Shown here one piece after another: positions 25,069 through 34,663 of a DNA stretch of 64,000 bases. The notes beneath the pieces were generated by a model. The model saw nothing but the letters and a program-made list of their open reading frames with translations. It searched no databases and was not told where the DNA came from. The position numbers and the translations under genes were made by a program. Numbering within the stretch: position 1 is the stretch's first letter; every line of letters starts with the position of its first letter. The stretch comes from Flavobacterium sp. HJJ (lineage in GTDB: Bacteria; Bacteroidota; Bacteroidia; Flavobacteriales; Flavobacteriaceae). The stretch lies in the NCBI RefSeq assembly GCF_015351475.1, contig NZ_JADKPR010000017.1, positions 53,026-117,025 of the forward strand, in the 5' to 3' direction.

Positions 25069-25133
25069 TTTTTGGAAAGTTTATGTGTTTAAAGGTTTAT
25101 CGTTGAAGTCATAATCTGCCATCTAAAAACTGC

Positions 25134-26771
25134 TTACTGATTACTTTTGGAGTTCTTCTTATCATAATTCAAAGTTTCTTTTCGAACTTTCATCGGTGTA
25201 GCTTTTTTTGCTTTGTCTTTTTGTGTTTCTTCAATGATTTTGAGTTCTTCAGCATTTTCTTCTTTGCTAAAAACATCATCTTTGGATTTAATCTTTTCAT
25301 CGCCCCGCCATTTGAGTCCGCGAAGGGCTCTGGCATTTTCGGGAAATTCAGTTTCTGGATAAACAATACCGTCTACCTGCTTAAAAAAGGTGGTTTCGTC
25401 TATGTCATTTTTGTCAAAGATGATATTGATTTTACTGCATACTTTTTTATCTATACCAATTAGTTCATTGGCATTGTTCCGCATGTAGTAAATCATTTCA
25501 GCATTTTTTATAATATCAACATCATGAATTTTTCCGTCTAGAAATTTACCAAATAAGTTTTGTCCTTTTACCTGATTATATCCGGTTCCAAGGGTGTCTT
25601 TCGAGACCAGAAAGGTGTTGTTGAGTACTTTGAGCGAGTCTAGTTTTTGAGTCTTATTATCTCCAATGAGATGCATAACATCACCAGTAATTTGGCTTTC
25701 TCCATTCCAGAGTATTGGATTTCCTATCAATTTTGTCAAAGAAATTTTAGAACTGGAATGAATAGAATCGCATTTACCGCTCATGTCGGTTTTGTAAAAA
25801 CGTACATTGTTAAAAGCTCGAATGATTCTGTCACCTTCTTTACCGGTTACCATAAGTTTTTTCCCATGAATATACACCGAATCATTGTCGACAAAATTGA
25901 CAGCCAAAGCTCTTTTGGTAACAAACATAGAATCTTTTTTCTTGAATAATTCAGCATAATGTCCCCGAATTACTCCTCGATTGACCGAATCGGTTATTTT
26001 TACATTTCGTGTTGCCGATGCAAATTCTTTATTTCGGTCATAATACAGACTATCTCCCTTTATGATTCGGTCATCATATTTTATATAAGATTTATCTAAG
26101 AAATGTGCCAGATTTTTTTTGGTATCATAAAACCCTTTCTCTGTATAAATATAATTGGTTTTACTGGTAATTGTTGATGGACCAAAAAGATAAGAGTGCC
26201 CGGAATTACTGTAATAATCCAAGTGGTTGGATTTAATTTCGTATGATTTATTGGTAAGTGTTACCTCTGTTAAGAATTGAAATTTTTTCTGGGTCACATA
26301 ATATCTTCCAGATTTGCTTTTTAAAGTATTGTCTTTGTTAATTATGGTTCCTTTTGTGTTGTAAAATACTTCCTGAATATTTCTGTCAAAATTGATTGTA
26401 TCTGTTGCCAATGTGGCGTCTGGAGAGCTCATGACAGCATTACCAGTTGCAAAAGCCTTTTTTAATTCGCCGCTGTATTCAGCATAATTACTATTTAAAT
26501 ATAAAGTGTCTCCCTGTACCAATTGTACATTTCCAAAAGCTTTTAAATAATTTTCTTTTTGGAAAAAGTAAGCTTTATTACAGGTGAGAACCACACCGTC
26601 ATGGCTTACTTTTACATTTCCGGTTAGCAATAGAGCACCTGGATATTTGTCTTTATCCATATCGGCAAAGTCAGATTGTTCAACATGAATTTTTTTAGGA
26701 GCCTGTGCCAAAATATGATTTGCACCAAGTAATATTAAGCAATAGATAATGAAATATAAAGATTTCTTCAA
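25134..26771 (-). CDS. OstA/LptA-like outer-membrane biogenesis protein
   Basis: 545 aa with a signal peptide (MKKSLYFIIYCLILLGANHILAQ). Repeated beta-jellyroll strands of the OstA type start at KDKYPGALLLTGNVKVSHDGVVLTCNKAYFFQKENYLKAFGNVQLVQGDTLYLNS. A charged linker ends the protein (about 500-545). OstA-fold proteins shield lipid A during LPS transport; in Bacteroidota this long form is probably periplasmic. It is likely co-transcribed with the aminotransferase, 65 bp away. Confidence 0.88.
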   Translation of the reverse strand: MKKSLYFIIYCLILLGANHILAQAPKKIHVEQSDFADMDKDKYPGALLLTGNVKVSHDGVVLTCNKAYFFQKENYLKAFGNVQLVQGDTLYLNSNYAEYSGELKKAFATGNAVMSSPDATLATDTINFDRNIQEVFYNTKGTIINKDNTLKSKSGRYYVTQKKFQFLTEVTLTNKSYEIKSNHLDYYSNSGHSYLFGPSTITSKTNYIYTEKGFYDTKKNLAHFLDKSYIKYDDRIIKGDSLYYDRNKEFASATRNVKITDSVNRGVIRGHYAELFKKKDSMFVTKRALAVNFVDNDSVYIHGKKLMVTGKEGDRIIRAFNNVRFYKTDMSGKCDSIHSSSKISLTKLIGNPILWNGESQITGDVMHLIGDNKTQKLDSLKVLNNTFLVSKDTLGTGYNQVKGQNLFGKFLDGKIHDVDIIKNAEMIYYMRNNANELIGIDKKVCSKINIIFDKNDIDETTFFKQVDGIVYPETEFPENARALRGLKWRGDEKIKSKDDVFSKEENAEELKIIEETQKDKAKKATPMKVRKETLNYDKKNSKSNQ

Positions 26772-27058
26772 TGGTCTGATTTTTTTTGTAAATTTATGAA
26801 AATTGAAACAAACCCTATAGATATTAGGATTTATTTATAATAGTTTACTGCTGTAATCAGGAAGAGGCTTTTTAGAAAATAAAATAGTTATAAACAAAGG
26901 GTTTGGCTATTACGTTGTAGTGGTTTTTTGAGTGTGAAACAGACTGGATTTGGAGACTTTGCTCATTGCTTTATTTTGAAAAAAGATTAAATTTATAGAT
27001 TGATACAGGTGTTAAAATGTAACAATTGGGTATTTTTAATTTTTTATGATTTAAATAG

Positions 27059-28933
27059 ATGAGCACTACAAAAAAAGTAATCACAGGAATAAGTATTTTG
27101 CTTATCGCTGTAGCATGTAAAACTAAAGATGTAAAAATGAGTGGACAAAAGAAAGAAATCGTTTCTGAAAATAAAGCAGTAGTTTACCAAGTATTTACCC
27201 GTTTGTTCGGTAACAAAAACACAGCCAATAAACCGTGGGGAACAATTGAAGAAAATGGCGTTGGAAAATTTAATGATTTTACAGACAAAGCGCTTCATGA
27301 GATAAAAGATTTAGGTGTTACCCATATTTGGTACACGGGTGTTCCGCATCATGCTGTGATTAGGGATTATACTGCAATAGGAATTTCAAACGATGATCCG
27401 GAAGTGGTCAAAGGAAGGGCAGGTTCGCCCTATGCTGTAAAAGATTATTATAATGTGAATCCTGATTTAGCAGTTGATCCTGCAAAACGTTTAGAAGAAT
27501 TTGAGGCATTGATAAAAAGAACCCACAAAACAGGTCTTAAAGTTATTATTGATATTGTTCCCAATCACATTGCCCGTAAATATGAAGGAAAAAACAATCC
27601 AAAAGGAGTGAGAGATTTTGGTGCCGATGATGATGTTACTGTGGAATACAAAAGAGATAATAATTTTTATTACATTCCGAATACCCCATTTCAGTTACCT
27701 GATGGAGACAGACCTCTGAACGGTGAAAGTAATCCGTTAATTGATGGTAAGTTTGAAGAAAATCCTGCTAAATGGACTGGCAACGGTTCCAGAATGGCAA
27801 AACCCGATAAAAATGACTGGTATGAAACCGTCAAAGTAAATTACGGCATACGCCCAGATGGTTCAAAAGATTTTCCTGAATTACCAGCTGGTTATGATAA
27901 ACTGTCTTCTAAAGAACATTTTGATTTTTGGAAAGATAAAAGCGTGCCTAGTTCCTGGATTAAGTTCAGGGATATTGCGTTGTATTGGACTGCTAAAGGT
28001 GTGGATGGTTTTAGATATGATATGGCCGAAATGGTTCCTTATGAATTTTGGAGTTATATGAATTCAGCGATAAAAAATGTAAATCCGGACGCTTTTCTAA
28101 TGGCGGAGGTTTATAATCCGAGAGAGTATCGCAATTATATTCATTTGGGTAAAATGGATTATTTGTATGATAAAGTAGAGACTTATGATAAACTGAAAGA
28201 TATTATTCAGGGAAAAACACCTCCTGATGGATTATCCTATATTCAAAGCGGTCTGGCTGATATTGATGTTCATATGCTGAAGTTTTTGGACAATCATGAT
28301 GAACAGCGATTAGCAAGTCCAGAATTCGCAGGTTCTCCTGAAAAAGGAAAACCAATGATGGTAGTTTCTGCGATGATAACTTCGGCACCAATTATGATTT
28401 ATTTTGGACAGGAAGTAGGAGAGGCAGGAAATGAAAACGGTGGTTTTGGATCTCATTCCAGAACATCCATTTTTGATTATGTAGGTGTGCCAAATCATCA
28501 GCGATGGATGAATGACGGTGCTTTTGACGGCGGAAAATTATCGAAAAGTGAAAAAGATCTGCGTGATTTTTATAAAAAATTATTAAATTTCTCTGCCAAA
28601 AGTTCTGCAGTAATGGGGCAGTTTCAAGATCTTCAGGAAGTAAACCGTCATGCAGGCCTTGGATATGACCCAAATCATGTTTATTCATTTGTCCGCTGGT
28701 CTGACAATCAAAAATTAATAGTTCTTACTAACTTTTCATCAGAAGCTTCTAATACTTTTGAATTAAAGATTCCTGCAGATATAATCGCTAAATGGGATTT
28801 GAAAGAGGGAACTTATACGCTGAGCGATCAATTGTATCGAAAAAGTATTGTTCAGCTGCATATTGCAAATGGCGAAGGAAAAGCTTCAATTACAATTCAT
28901 CCGTTGGAATCATTTATTTATCAATTGGATTAA
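27059..28933 (+). CDS. lipoprotein alpha-amylase-family glycoside hydrolase (GH13)
   Basis: 624 aa. The lipobox ISILLIAVAC (Cys about 21) indicates a lipid-anchored envelope protein. GH13 regions: KVIIDIVPNHIARKY (region I), DGFRYDMAEMVP with nucleophile Asp321, FLMAEVYNP with acid/base Glu350, and FLDNHDEQR (412-414, stabilising Asp). Large insertions near residues 180-290 resemble sugar-specific GH13 subfamilies. A C-terminal beta domain closes the protein. There is no SusC/SusD pair nearby, so it stands outside a typical polysaccharide utilisation locus. The 287-bp gap before it shows no RNA or repeat that I recognise. Confidence 0.93.
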   Translation: MSTTKKVITGISILLIAVACKTKDVKMSGQKKEIVSENKAVVYQVFTRLFGNKNTANKPWGTIEENGVGKFNDFTDKALHEIKDLGVTHIWYTGVPHHAVIRDYTAIGISNDDPEVVKGRAGSPYAVKDYYNVNPDLAVDPAKRLEEFEALIKRTHKTGLKVIIDIVPNHIARKYEGKNNPKGVRDFGADDDVTVEYKRDNNFYYIPNTPFQLPDGDRPLNGESNPLIDGKFEENPAKWTGNGSRMAKPDKNDWYETVKVNYGIRPDGSKDFPELPAGYDKLSSKEHFDFWKDKSVPSSWIKFRDIALYWTAKGVDGFRYDMAEMVPYEFWSYMNSAIKNVNPDAFLMAEVYNPREYRNYIHLGKMDYLYDKVETYDKLKDIIQGKTPPDGLSYIQSGLADIDVHMLKFLDNHDEQRLASPEFAGSPEKGKPMMVVSAMITSAPIMIYFGQEVGEAGNENGGFGSHSRTSIFDYVGVPNHQRWMNDGAFDGGKLSKSEKDLRDFYKKLLNFSAKSSAVMGQFQDLQEVNRHAGLGYDPNHVYSFVRWSDNQKLIVLTNFSSEASNTFELKIPADIIAKWDLKEGTYTLSDQLYRKSIVQLHIANGEGKASITIHPLESFIYQLD

Positions 28934-28950
28934 GCTGATTAAAGGAGTAT

Positions 28951-28987
28951 AAAAAAAGCTGATATTTTTAGGATATCAGCTTTTTTT
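28951..28987. terminator. bidirectional terminator between amylase and superoxide dismutase genes
   Basis: AAAAAAAGCTGATAT and ATATCAGCTTTTTTT form a 15-bp perfect stem with a 7-base loop between convergent genes, with T runs on both strands. Confidence 0.92.
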
Positions 28988-28992
28988 GTTTC

Positions 28993-29769
28993 TTACTTTT
29001 TGAAAGTAGCCTTGTAGTTTTCGTTGACTTTTTCCCAGTTTATTATGCTGAAAAAATCATCGATATATTTTTTCTTTTTGTATTGGTAATCCATAAAATA
29101 GGCATGTTCCCAAAGATCTATTCCTAAAATTGGTGTTCCGTGAAATCCAACAACCGGTGCATAGGTCATTAATGGATTGTCTTGATCTTGTGTTGTTGAT
29201 AATTGAAGAACTCCAGTTTTGTCAACTACAAGCCAAACCCATCCAGATCCAAACTGTTTATTTGCGGCGTCTTTAAAAACTGTTTTAAAATTTGAAAATG
29301 AACCAAAATCGGTAGCGATTTTTGAAGCTAAAGTATCTATTGGTTCTCCTCCGGCTTTTGGACCTATCGAATTGAAATATAAAGTGTGGTTGTAATATCC
29401 TCCAGCATTATTTCGGAGTTCAGTATCATTGATATCTAATTTTTTTAATATATCTTCAATGGTAAGATTCTCTTTATCTGTTCCCAGAACTGTTTTGTTT
29501 AGGCTGTTGGTGTAATATAAATAATTTTTATAATGAGATTCTAATGTCAAAGCCGATAAATCCGGTGCGAGTGCATCATAGCCAAACGATAGTTTTTCCA
29601 ATTGAAAAGAGCCTTCATTTGCTTTTAAATCATTTGGATTGCCTATTTTTATTTTTTCTTGTACTGCAGGTAATGGTACTTCTACAACTTCAGTCATTTT
29701 TTTTTCATTACAAGAAACTAAGACCAAAATAAAGAGCAGGCTTGCTAATATAAAAGTGTTTTTTTTCAT
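28993..29769 (-). CDS. lipoprotein Fe/Mn superoxide dismutase
   Basis: 258 aa. An N-terminal lipobox (LFILVLVSC, Cys about 20) and a linker precede the SOD domain. The four metal ligands are in place: His in LTLESHYKNYLY, His in GGYYNHTLYF, and Asp/His in GIDLWEHAYFMDY. The usual HH-x-K-H stretch is changed to HYKNY, so one second-shell His is missing. QFGSGWVWLV is also conserved. It detoxifies superoxide, here at the cell envelope. The gene lies 14 bp after the ACBP gene and ends the phospholipid cluster. Confidence 0.92.
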   Translation of the reverse strand: MKKNTFILASLLFILVLVSCNEKKMTEVVEVPLPAVQEKIKIGNPNDLKANEGSFQLEKLSFGYDALAPDLSALTLESHYKNYLYYTNSLNKTVLGTDKENLTIEDILKKLDINDTELRNNAGGYYNHTLYFNSIGPKAGGEPIDTLASKIATDFGSFSNFKTVFKDAANKQFGSGWVWLVVDKTGVLQLSTTQDQDNPLMTYAPVVGFHGTPILGIDLWEHAYFMDYQYKKKKYIDDFFSIINWEKVNENYKATFKK

Positions 29770-29783
29770 AAAAAATAATACGA

Positions 29784-30050
29784 TTACTTTATTAGGGAAT
29801 GAATTAATTTAATATATTTTTTCTTGGCTTCATTTTGTGTAAGATGACTGATCTGAATCCAGGCATTAGTTTTAAAAGCATTTCTTAAGTCAGAATTGTC
29901 TGTGACTTTAAAGTTACTTTTGTCAAATGTTGCCTGTTTGTAAAAAGCATAAAGACGCAGCTGCACATCCTGCGGTAAAGATGCTTGAGTCATAGAAGAA
30001 GCAATTTCAACTGCTTCTTGAAATTGTTTGTCTAAATCTTTTTCAATCAT
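29784..30050 (-). CDS. acyl-CoA-binding protein
   Basis: 88 aa four-helix ACBP. LDKQFQEAVEIASSM, LRLYAFYKQATF (the YxxYKQA acyl-CoA contact) and WIQISHLTQNEAKKKYIKLI are the family's conserved blocks. ACBP carries long-chain acyl-CoA esters in the cytoplasm. It is best known from eukaryotes and occurs in some bacteria. It overlaps psd by one base, consistent with a role in acyl supply for phospholipid synthesis. Confidence 0.9.
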   Translation of the reverse strand: MIEKDLDKQFQEAVEIASSMTQASLPQDVQLRLYAFYKQATFDKSNFKVTDNSDLRNAFKTNAWIQISHLTQNEAKKKYIKLIHSLIK

Positions 30051-30703
30051 TAAGCCTTAATTGCAATTATAGTCTTTCCTCCAATTGCTTTTTGATTTAA
30101 TTCTACATTAATCGGAGTGCCTAGAGGCAGAAAAATATCTACTCTTGAACCAAATTTAATAAAACCAGCATCGGTGCCTTGTACAACCTGCATGCCTTCC
30201 TGTGCATAATTTACAATACGCTTTGCTAATGCACCTGCAATCTGACGGTACAAAATAGCTCCGAAAGTTTTATTTTCAACAACAATGGTTGTTCTTTCAT
30301 TTTCTTCACTGGCTTTTGGATGCCAGGCTACAAGAAATTTACCGGGATGGTATTTGCTGAATTTTACTAATCCGCTTATTGCGTAACGAGTAACGTGAAC
30401 ATTTATTGGAGACATAAATATAGAAACCTGAATTCTTTTGTCTTTAAAATATTCGCTTTCAAATACTTCTTCTATCACAACTACCTTTCCGTCTACAGGA
30501 GCAATAATATGATTTTCGTTTATTTCTACAGTTCTTTTAGGGTTTCTAAAAAATTGCAGGATGATAATCAATAATAACAAAGTTACAATTTCAATAGCCA
30601 TTTTAATCCATTCTGTCTGGATAAAATAGTCTGATGCTAAAAAAACAACAGCAGTAACAATAGTGCCTAATAAAATACTTTGAGTTCCTTCTTTATGAAA
30701 CAT
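30050..30703 (-). CDS. psd: phosphatidylserine decarboxylase
   Basis: 217 aa short (archaeal-type) proenzyme with two N-terminal hydrophobic segments. APVDGKVVVIEE and VHVTRYAISGLVKFSKYHPGKFLVA are typical. The self-cleavage site that yields the pyruvoyl group is FIKFGSRVDIFLPLG, cut before Ser. It produces phosphatidylethanolamine at the membrane. It overlaps cdsA by 11 bp, so both steps of CDP-diacylglycerol to PE metabolism are in one operon. Confidence 0.95.
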   Translation of the reverse strand: MFHKEGTQSILLGTIVTAVVFLASDYFIQTEWIKMAIEIVTLLLLIIILQFFRNPKRTVEINENHIIAPVDGKVVVIEEVFESEYFKDKRIQVSIFMSPINVHVTRYAISGLVKFSKYHPGKFLVAWHPKASEENERTTIVVENKTFGAILYRQIAGALAKRIVNYAQEGMQVVQGTDAGFIKFGSRVDIFLPLGTPINVELNQKAIGGKTIIAIKA

Positions 30704-31544
30704 AATTTAAAATTTGATAAAATAAAAATATAATTGGTGCTACAAAGATAACACTATCTAATCGATCTAGGATGCCTCCATGGCCGGGCATGATGTTGCC
30801 GCTGTCTTTTTTTTCTGAAATCCGCTTGAATTTGGACTCAACTAAATCTCCAATAGTTCCGAAAACACCAACAATTGCTGCAATTATAAGCCAGATGTAT
30901 GTGTTTTTTTCTGGAAGCATTAAAAAATATTTTGAAATAAAATAACTTGCAAGTACTGCAAATCCTATACCACCCAGAAATCCTTCAATGGTTTTTTTAG
31001 GAGAAATCCTTTCAAATAATTTGTGTCTACCAATTGATTTTCCAACCAAGTAAGCAAATGTATCATTGGTCCATATTAAAATAAAAATACTAATCAGGAT
31101 GTTTGGGTTGTACCCCTTAATTCCAAAAGGTATTTTTGTGATAATAACAAATGGCAGAATTATATATCCAATCAGATAAGCAAATTTTGAAAAGGAATCT
31201 ACTTTTAAATTTTTGTTGTCAAATAAAAAGACAATGCATTTTAATGAGACGATAAGGGATGAAAATAATACGGCTAAATCAAAATTTCTGTTATACCGAA
31301 GTACGTATAAAACTCCATCATCTTTTTCGGCTATAGCAATTTTATAAAAAAAGGAATAGAATAAACAGGCTGTTATAATTGGTGCAATCTTGTTTAAGTG
31401 TACGAGATTGCAAAATTCGAATACTGCTATTAATAAAAAAACTCCAAATAGAACAAAAAAAGTATCTATAGAGTATTGTATTGAAGCTATTAGTAATAAA
31501 ATATAAACAGCCCCCGATATTGATCTTTTTAGTGTTTCATTCAT
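30693..31544 (-). CDS. cdsA: phosphatidate cytidylyltransferase
   Basis: 283 aa with about eight membrane segments. The C-terminal signature SKFKRISEKKDSGNIMPGHGGILDRLDSV is the CDP-alcohol/CdsA motif, with the catalytic acidic residues in GGxxDRxDS. It makes CDP-diacylglycerol from phosphatidate and CTP. It is separated from the LUD gene by one base and overlaps psd. Confidence 0.96.
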   Translation of the reverse strand: MNETLKRSISGAVYILLLIASIQYSIDTFFVLFGVFLLIAVFEFCNLVHLNKIAPIITACLFYSFFYKIAIAEKDDGVLYVLRYNRNFDLAVLFSSLIVSLKCIVFLFDNKNLKVDSFSKFAYLIGYIILPFVIITKIPFGIKGYNPNILISIFILIWTNDTFAYLVGKSIGRHKLFERISPKKTIEGFLGGIGFAVLASYFISKYFLMLPEKNTYIWLIIAAIVGVFGTIGDLVESKFKRISEKKDSGNIMPGHGGILDRLDSVIFVAPIIFLFYQILNYVS

Positions 31545-31545
31545 T

Positions 31546-32148
31546 TTAAAGATCTTCTAAGAGCAATAGGTATAAATTTTTTGCGGAACTTCCATACTGA
31601 GTGAAATCTTCCTCTTTGGCTTTTTCGAAATATTTGATAGTTGTGATATTGGTAGGGTATTCTGTTAAATATTTTTTTCTGATAGCACTAAGTCCTTCAC
31701 TTTTACCTTCAACAATCTGGCTTGTTTTTGCCAAAATTATGATATTGGCAGGTAAATCATTTGGTTTTTTCTGCTTAATCTGATTGGAGGAAAATAAAAT
31801 TGATCCTTCTTCAGTTATTAGATTTTCGCAGCCGGATAATAAAAATTTAGGGTTTATATTTTGACCGTATGTAAGTTTGTTTTCATCTAATAAAAAAAAC
31901 AATTTTGGTTCGTAACATAAAGCTTCAGTTTCAAACCAGTCATTTTCTTCAAGTATATTTTCAAATTGCTCTTTTACTTCATCTAAATTTTCACAGTATA
32001 AAAATTTCCCGCCGTTTTTTTTAAAATTATAGATGAACTGTTCATCCAAAGGGGAGTTAATATCTGGATTTGGTTTATTTGAATTATCGTTCATGCCTTC
32101 ATCAGATGAAGGATCATTAGAACCAAATAATTTTTTAAAAAGATTCAT
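31546..32148 (-). CDS. LUD domain-containing protein
   Basis: 200 aa. An N-terminal low-complexity linker (about 10-35, rich in Asn, Asp and Pro) precedes an LutC/YkgG-type fold: EQFIYNFKKNGGKFLYCENLDEV, then ISFLLSGCENLITEEGSILF-like and LPANIIILAKTSQIVEG. LutC relatives act in lactate oxidation, but lutA and lutB are not in the window, so the role here is open. It is tightly linked to cdsA. Confidence 0.8.
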   Translation of the reverse strand: MNLFKKLFGSNDPSSDEGMNDNSNKPNPDINSPLDEQFIYNFKKNGGKFLYCENLDEVKEQFENILEENDWFETEALCYEPKLFFLLDENKLTYGQNINPKFLLSGCENLITEEGSILFSSNQIKQKKPNDLPANIIILAKTSQIVEGKSEGLSAIRKKYLTEYPTNITTIKYFEKAKEEDFTQYGSSAKNLYLLLLEDL

Positions 32149-32195
32149 ATTTGTTACTAATCGTTTTGTGTTACTTGAAAACGTTCAAAGATAAA

Positions 32196-32234
32196 AAAAT
32201 CTTAATTCAAAACGAGGTTTTGAATTAAGATTTT
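32196..32234 (-). terminator. long hairpin between ftsH and the LUD gene
   Basis: AAAATCTTAATTCAAAA (32196-32212) and TTTTGAATTAAGATTTT (32218-32234) form a perfect 17-bp stem with a 5-base loop. It would end or thin the rsfS-ftsH transcript before the LUD-cdsA-psd genes. Confidence 0.85.
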
Positions 32235-32255
32235 AAATATTTGTTAATTTTTAAA

Positions 32256-34181
32256 TTACGAAACTACTTCGCCTAAATTTTTGTCGAATGTTCTCTGACC
32301 AAATATAGCTTCTAAATCATCTTTGAAGATTACTTCTTTTTCGATTAAAATATCAGCAAGCTGGTTTAATTTATCTTTGTTTTCTTCTAAAATCTGAATA
32401 GCTCTAACGTATTGTCCTTCGATTAATTCTGAAATTTCAGCATCAATTATTTTGGCAGTATCATCAGAATAAGGTTTAGAAAAACTGTATTCGCTTTGCC
32501 CTGATGAATCGTAATAAGTAACATTTCCTATTTTGTCATTCAAACCATAAATTGTTACCATTGCGCGGGCTTGGCGTGTTACTTTTTCTAAGTCACTAAG
32601 TGCTCCAGTCGAAATTCTGTCAAAAGTTACTTTCTCCGCTGCTCTTCCTCCCATAGTTGCGCACATTTCGTCTAACATTTGATCTGTTCTGACGATTTGT
32701 CTTTCTTCAGGAAGGTACCATGCTGCTCCCAGACTTTGTCCGCGGGGTACAATAGTCACTTTAATAAGCGGTGCAGCATGCTCAAGCATCCAGCTTACAG
32801 TTGCGTGACCAGCTTCGTGAATGGCGATTGCTCTTTTTTCTTCAGGAGTAATAATTTTGTTTTTCTTTTCAAGACCGCCGATAATTCTGTCTACGGCATC
32901 AAGAAAATCCTGTTTGTCAACTGCAGTTTTGTTGTTACGGGCAGCAATCAAAGCGGCTTCGTTACAAACATTAGCAATATCGGCACCAGAGAAACCTGGA
33001 GTCTGTTTGGCAAGGAAATCGAGATCAAGTCCTTCTACTTTTTTGATAGGTCCTAAGTGAACTTGGAAAATTTCAGCTCTTTCACGAATGTCTGGTAAGT
33101 CCACAAAAATCTGTCTGTCAAAACGTCCGGCACGCATCAGGGCTTTGTCTAAAACATCGGCTCTGTTTGTCGCTGCAAGAACAATTACATTTGAATTAGT
33201 TCCGAAACCGTCCATCTCAGTCAGTAATTGATTCAGAGTATTTTCTCTTTCGTCGTTACCGCCTGACATATTGCTTTTTCCTCGGGCTCTACCTACCGCA
33301 TCAATTTCGTCGATAAAAATAATTGCTGGAGATTTTTCTTTGGCTTGTTTGAAAAGATCACGTACACGTGAAGCACCTACTCCTACGAACATTTCCACAA
33401 AATCAGAACCAGAAAGAGAGAAAAACGGCACTTGAGCTTCACCGGCAACCGCTTTGGCTAATAAAGTTTTACCTGTCCCTGGAGGCCCTACTAATAGTGC
33501 TCCCTTAGGGATTTTACCTCCCAGATTAGTATATTTTTCAGGGTTTTTAAGAAATTCTACAATTTCCTGTATTTCTTCTTTGGCACCTTCTAATCCAGCT
33601 ACGTCTTTAAAAGTGGTTTTGATATCTGTTTTTTCGTCAAACAGTTTTGCTTTTGATTTTCCAATATTGAAAATCTGTCCGCCTCCGCCTCCTGGTCCGC
33701 CAGACATTTTTCTCATGATAAAAATCCATACACCTATAATGATTATTATTGGCAGCAGGCTTATTAAGATATCTGTCCAATTGCTGGAATCTTTAAAATC
33801 GTAATCGACTAATTTCTTTTCAATCTTGGCCTTGTCAAGTTTTTCTTGAAATGATTTAAGGTCTCCAAATTTTGTTGTGTAATGAGGACCTTTATTAGGC
33901 TGATCTAAAACATTTTTTGCAACTTTTTTATTTGCAGGGTCTTTTAATGCAGCATCCGAAAGATAAATTTCTGCATCTTTATTGTTGAAAATGACAACAT
34001 TTTTAATTTGTCCTTTAGCCAGCATGTTATCAATCTCAGACGATTTTAGCTGACCTGGTTCTTGAAAGTTTGATCCGCCGGTTGCAAAGCTTATTGCTAA
34101 AAAAATCAATATTATTGCAGTGTATACTAACCAAGGACTTACCTTAAATTTATTTGAATTTGGATTATTTTCTTTAGCCAT
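32256..34181 (-). CDS. ftsH: ATP-dependent zinc metalloprotease FtsH
   Basis: 641 aa. Two membrane segments (about 16-36 and 137-156) flank a periplasmic loop of about 100 residues. A GGGGG-containing linker, then the AAA domain: GPPGTGKT (about 231-238), [11 protein letters not shown], and [19 protein letters not shown]. The zinc site is HEAGH (about 454-458). The extended periplasmic region and Gly-rich linker are usual in Bacteroidota. It degrades misfolded membrane proteins and regulators. It follows rsfS by 15 bp. Confidence 0.98.
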   Translation of the reverse strand: MAKENNPNSNKFKVSPWLVYTAIILIFLAISFATGGSNFQEPGQLKSSEIDNMLAKGQIKNVVIFNNKDAEIYLSDAALKDPANKKVAKNVLDQPNKGPHYTTKFGDLKSFQEKLDKAKIEKKLVDYDFKDSSNWTDILISLLPIIIIIGVWIFIMRKMSGGPGGGGGQIFNIGKSKAKLFDEKTDIKTTFKDVAGLEGAKEEIQEIVEFLKNPEKYTNLGGKIPKGALLVGPPGTGKTLLAKAVAGEAQVPFFSLSGSDFVEMFVGVGASRVRDLFKQAKEKSPAIIFIDEIDAVGRARGKSNMSGGNDERENTLNQLLTEMDGFGTNSNVIVLAATNRADVLDKALMRAGRFDRQIFVDLPDIRERAEIFQVHLGPIKKVEGLDLDFLAKQTPGFSGADIANVCNEAALIAARNNKTAVDKQDFLDAVDRIIGGLEKKNKIITPEEKRAIAIHEAGHATVSWMLEHAAPLIKVTIVPRGQSLGAAWYLPEERQIVRTDQMLDEMCATMGGRAAEKVTFDRISTGALSDLEKVTRQARAMVTIYGLNDKIGNVTYYDSSGQSEYSFSKPYSDDTAKIIDAEISELIEGQYVRAIQILEENKDKLNQLADILIEKEVIFKDDLEAIFGQRTFDKNLGEVVS

Positions 34182-34196
34182 TAGAAGATTGTTTCT

Positions 34197-34568
34197 TTAA
34201 TATTTGTTTTCGATTTTAGTGATTTTGGCATCACCCCAAAGACTTTCAATGTTATAATATTCACGAATGTGTTTTTGAAATACATGTACTACGATGTGAA
34301 CATAATCCATTAATACCCATTCGGCTACATCAGAACCTTCAACATGCCAAGGTTTGTCTTTTAAATCTTTAGAAACTGTTTTTTGAATTGAATTAACAAT
34401 AGCATTTACTTGTGTATTTGAATTACCATTGCATATTACAAAATAGTCACAAACTGCAGTGTCTATTTCTCTTAAATCTAAAATATCGATATCACTTCCT
34501 TTTACTTCTTCTATTCCTTTTATGATGTTTGCCAATAGAGCATCATTGTTTATAATCTTTTTCGTCAT
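34197..34568 (-). CDS. rsfS: ribosomal silencing factor RsfS
   Basis: 123 aa from ATG 34568 (MTKKIINNDALLANIIKGIEEVKGSDIDIL); an upstream in-frame ATG at 34601 would add 11 residues that do not look conserved. DYFVICNGNSNTQVNAI, PWHVEGSDVAEWVLMDYVHIVVHVF and YYNIESLWGDA are RsfS signatures. It binds ribosomal protein uL14 and blocks subunit joining when nutrients are short. It is divergent from birA. Confidence 0.95.
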   Translation of the reverse strand: MTKKIINNDALLANIIKGIEEVKGSDIDILDLREIDTAVCDYFVICNGNSNTQVNAIVNSIQKTVSKDLKDKPWHVEGSDVAEWVLMDYVHIVVHVFQKHIREYYNIESLWGDAKITKIENKY

Positions 34569-34663
34569 GTATTTTTTTATATGAATTTGTAAAGTTACCA
34601 TTTTTTGTGATTAATTTTGAACCTTAACATAATATTAAATTATGTTTTTCAAAATAAATCCAA

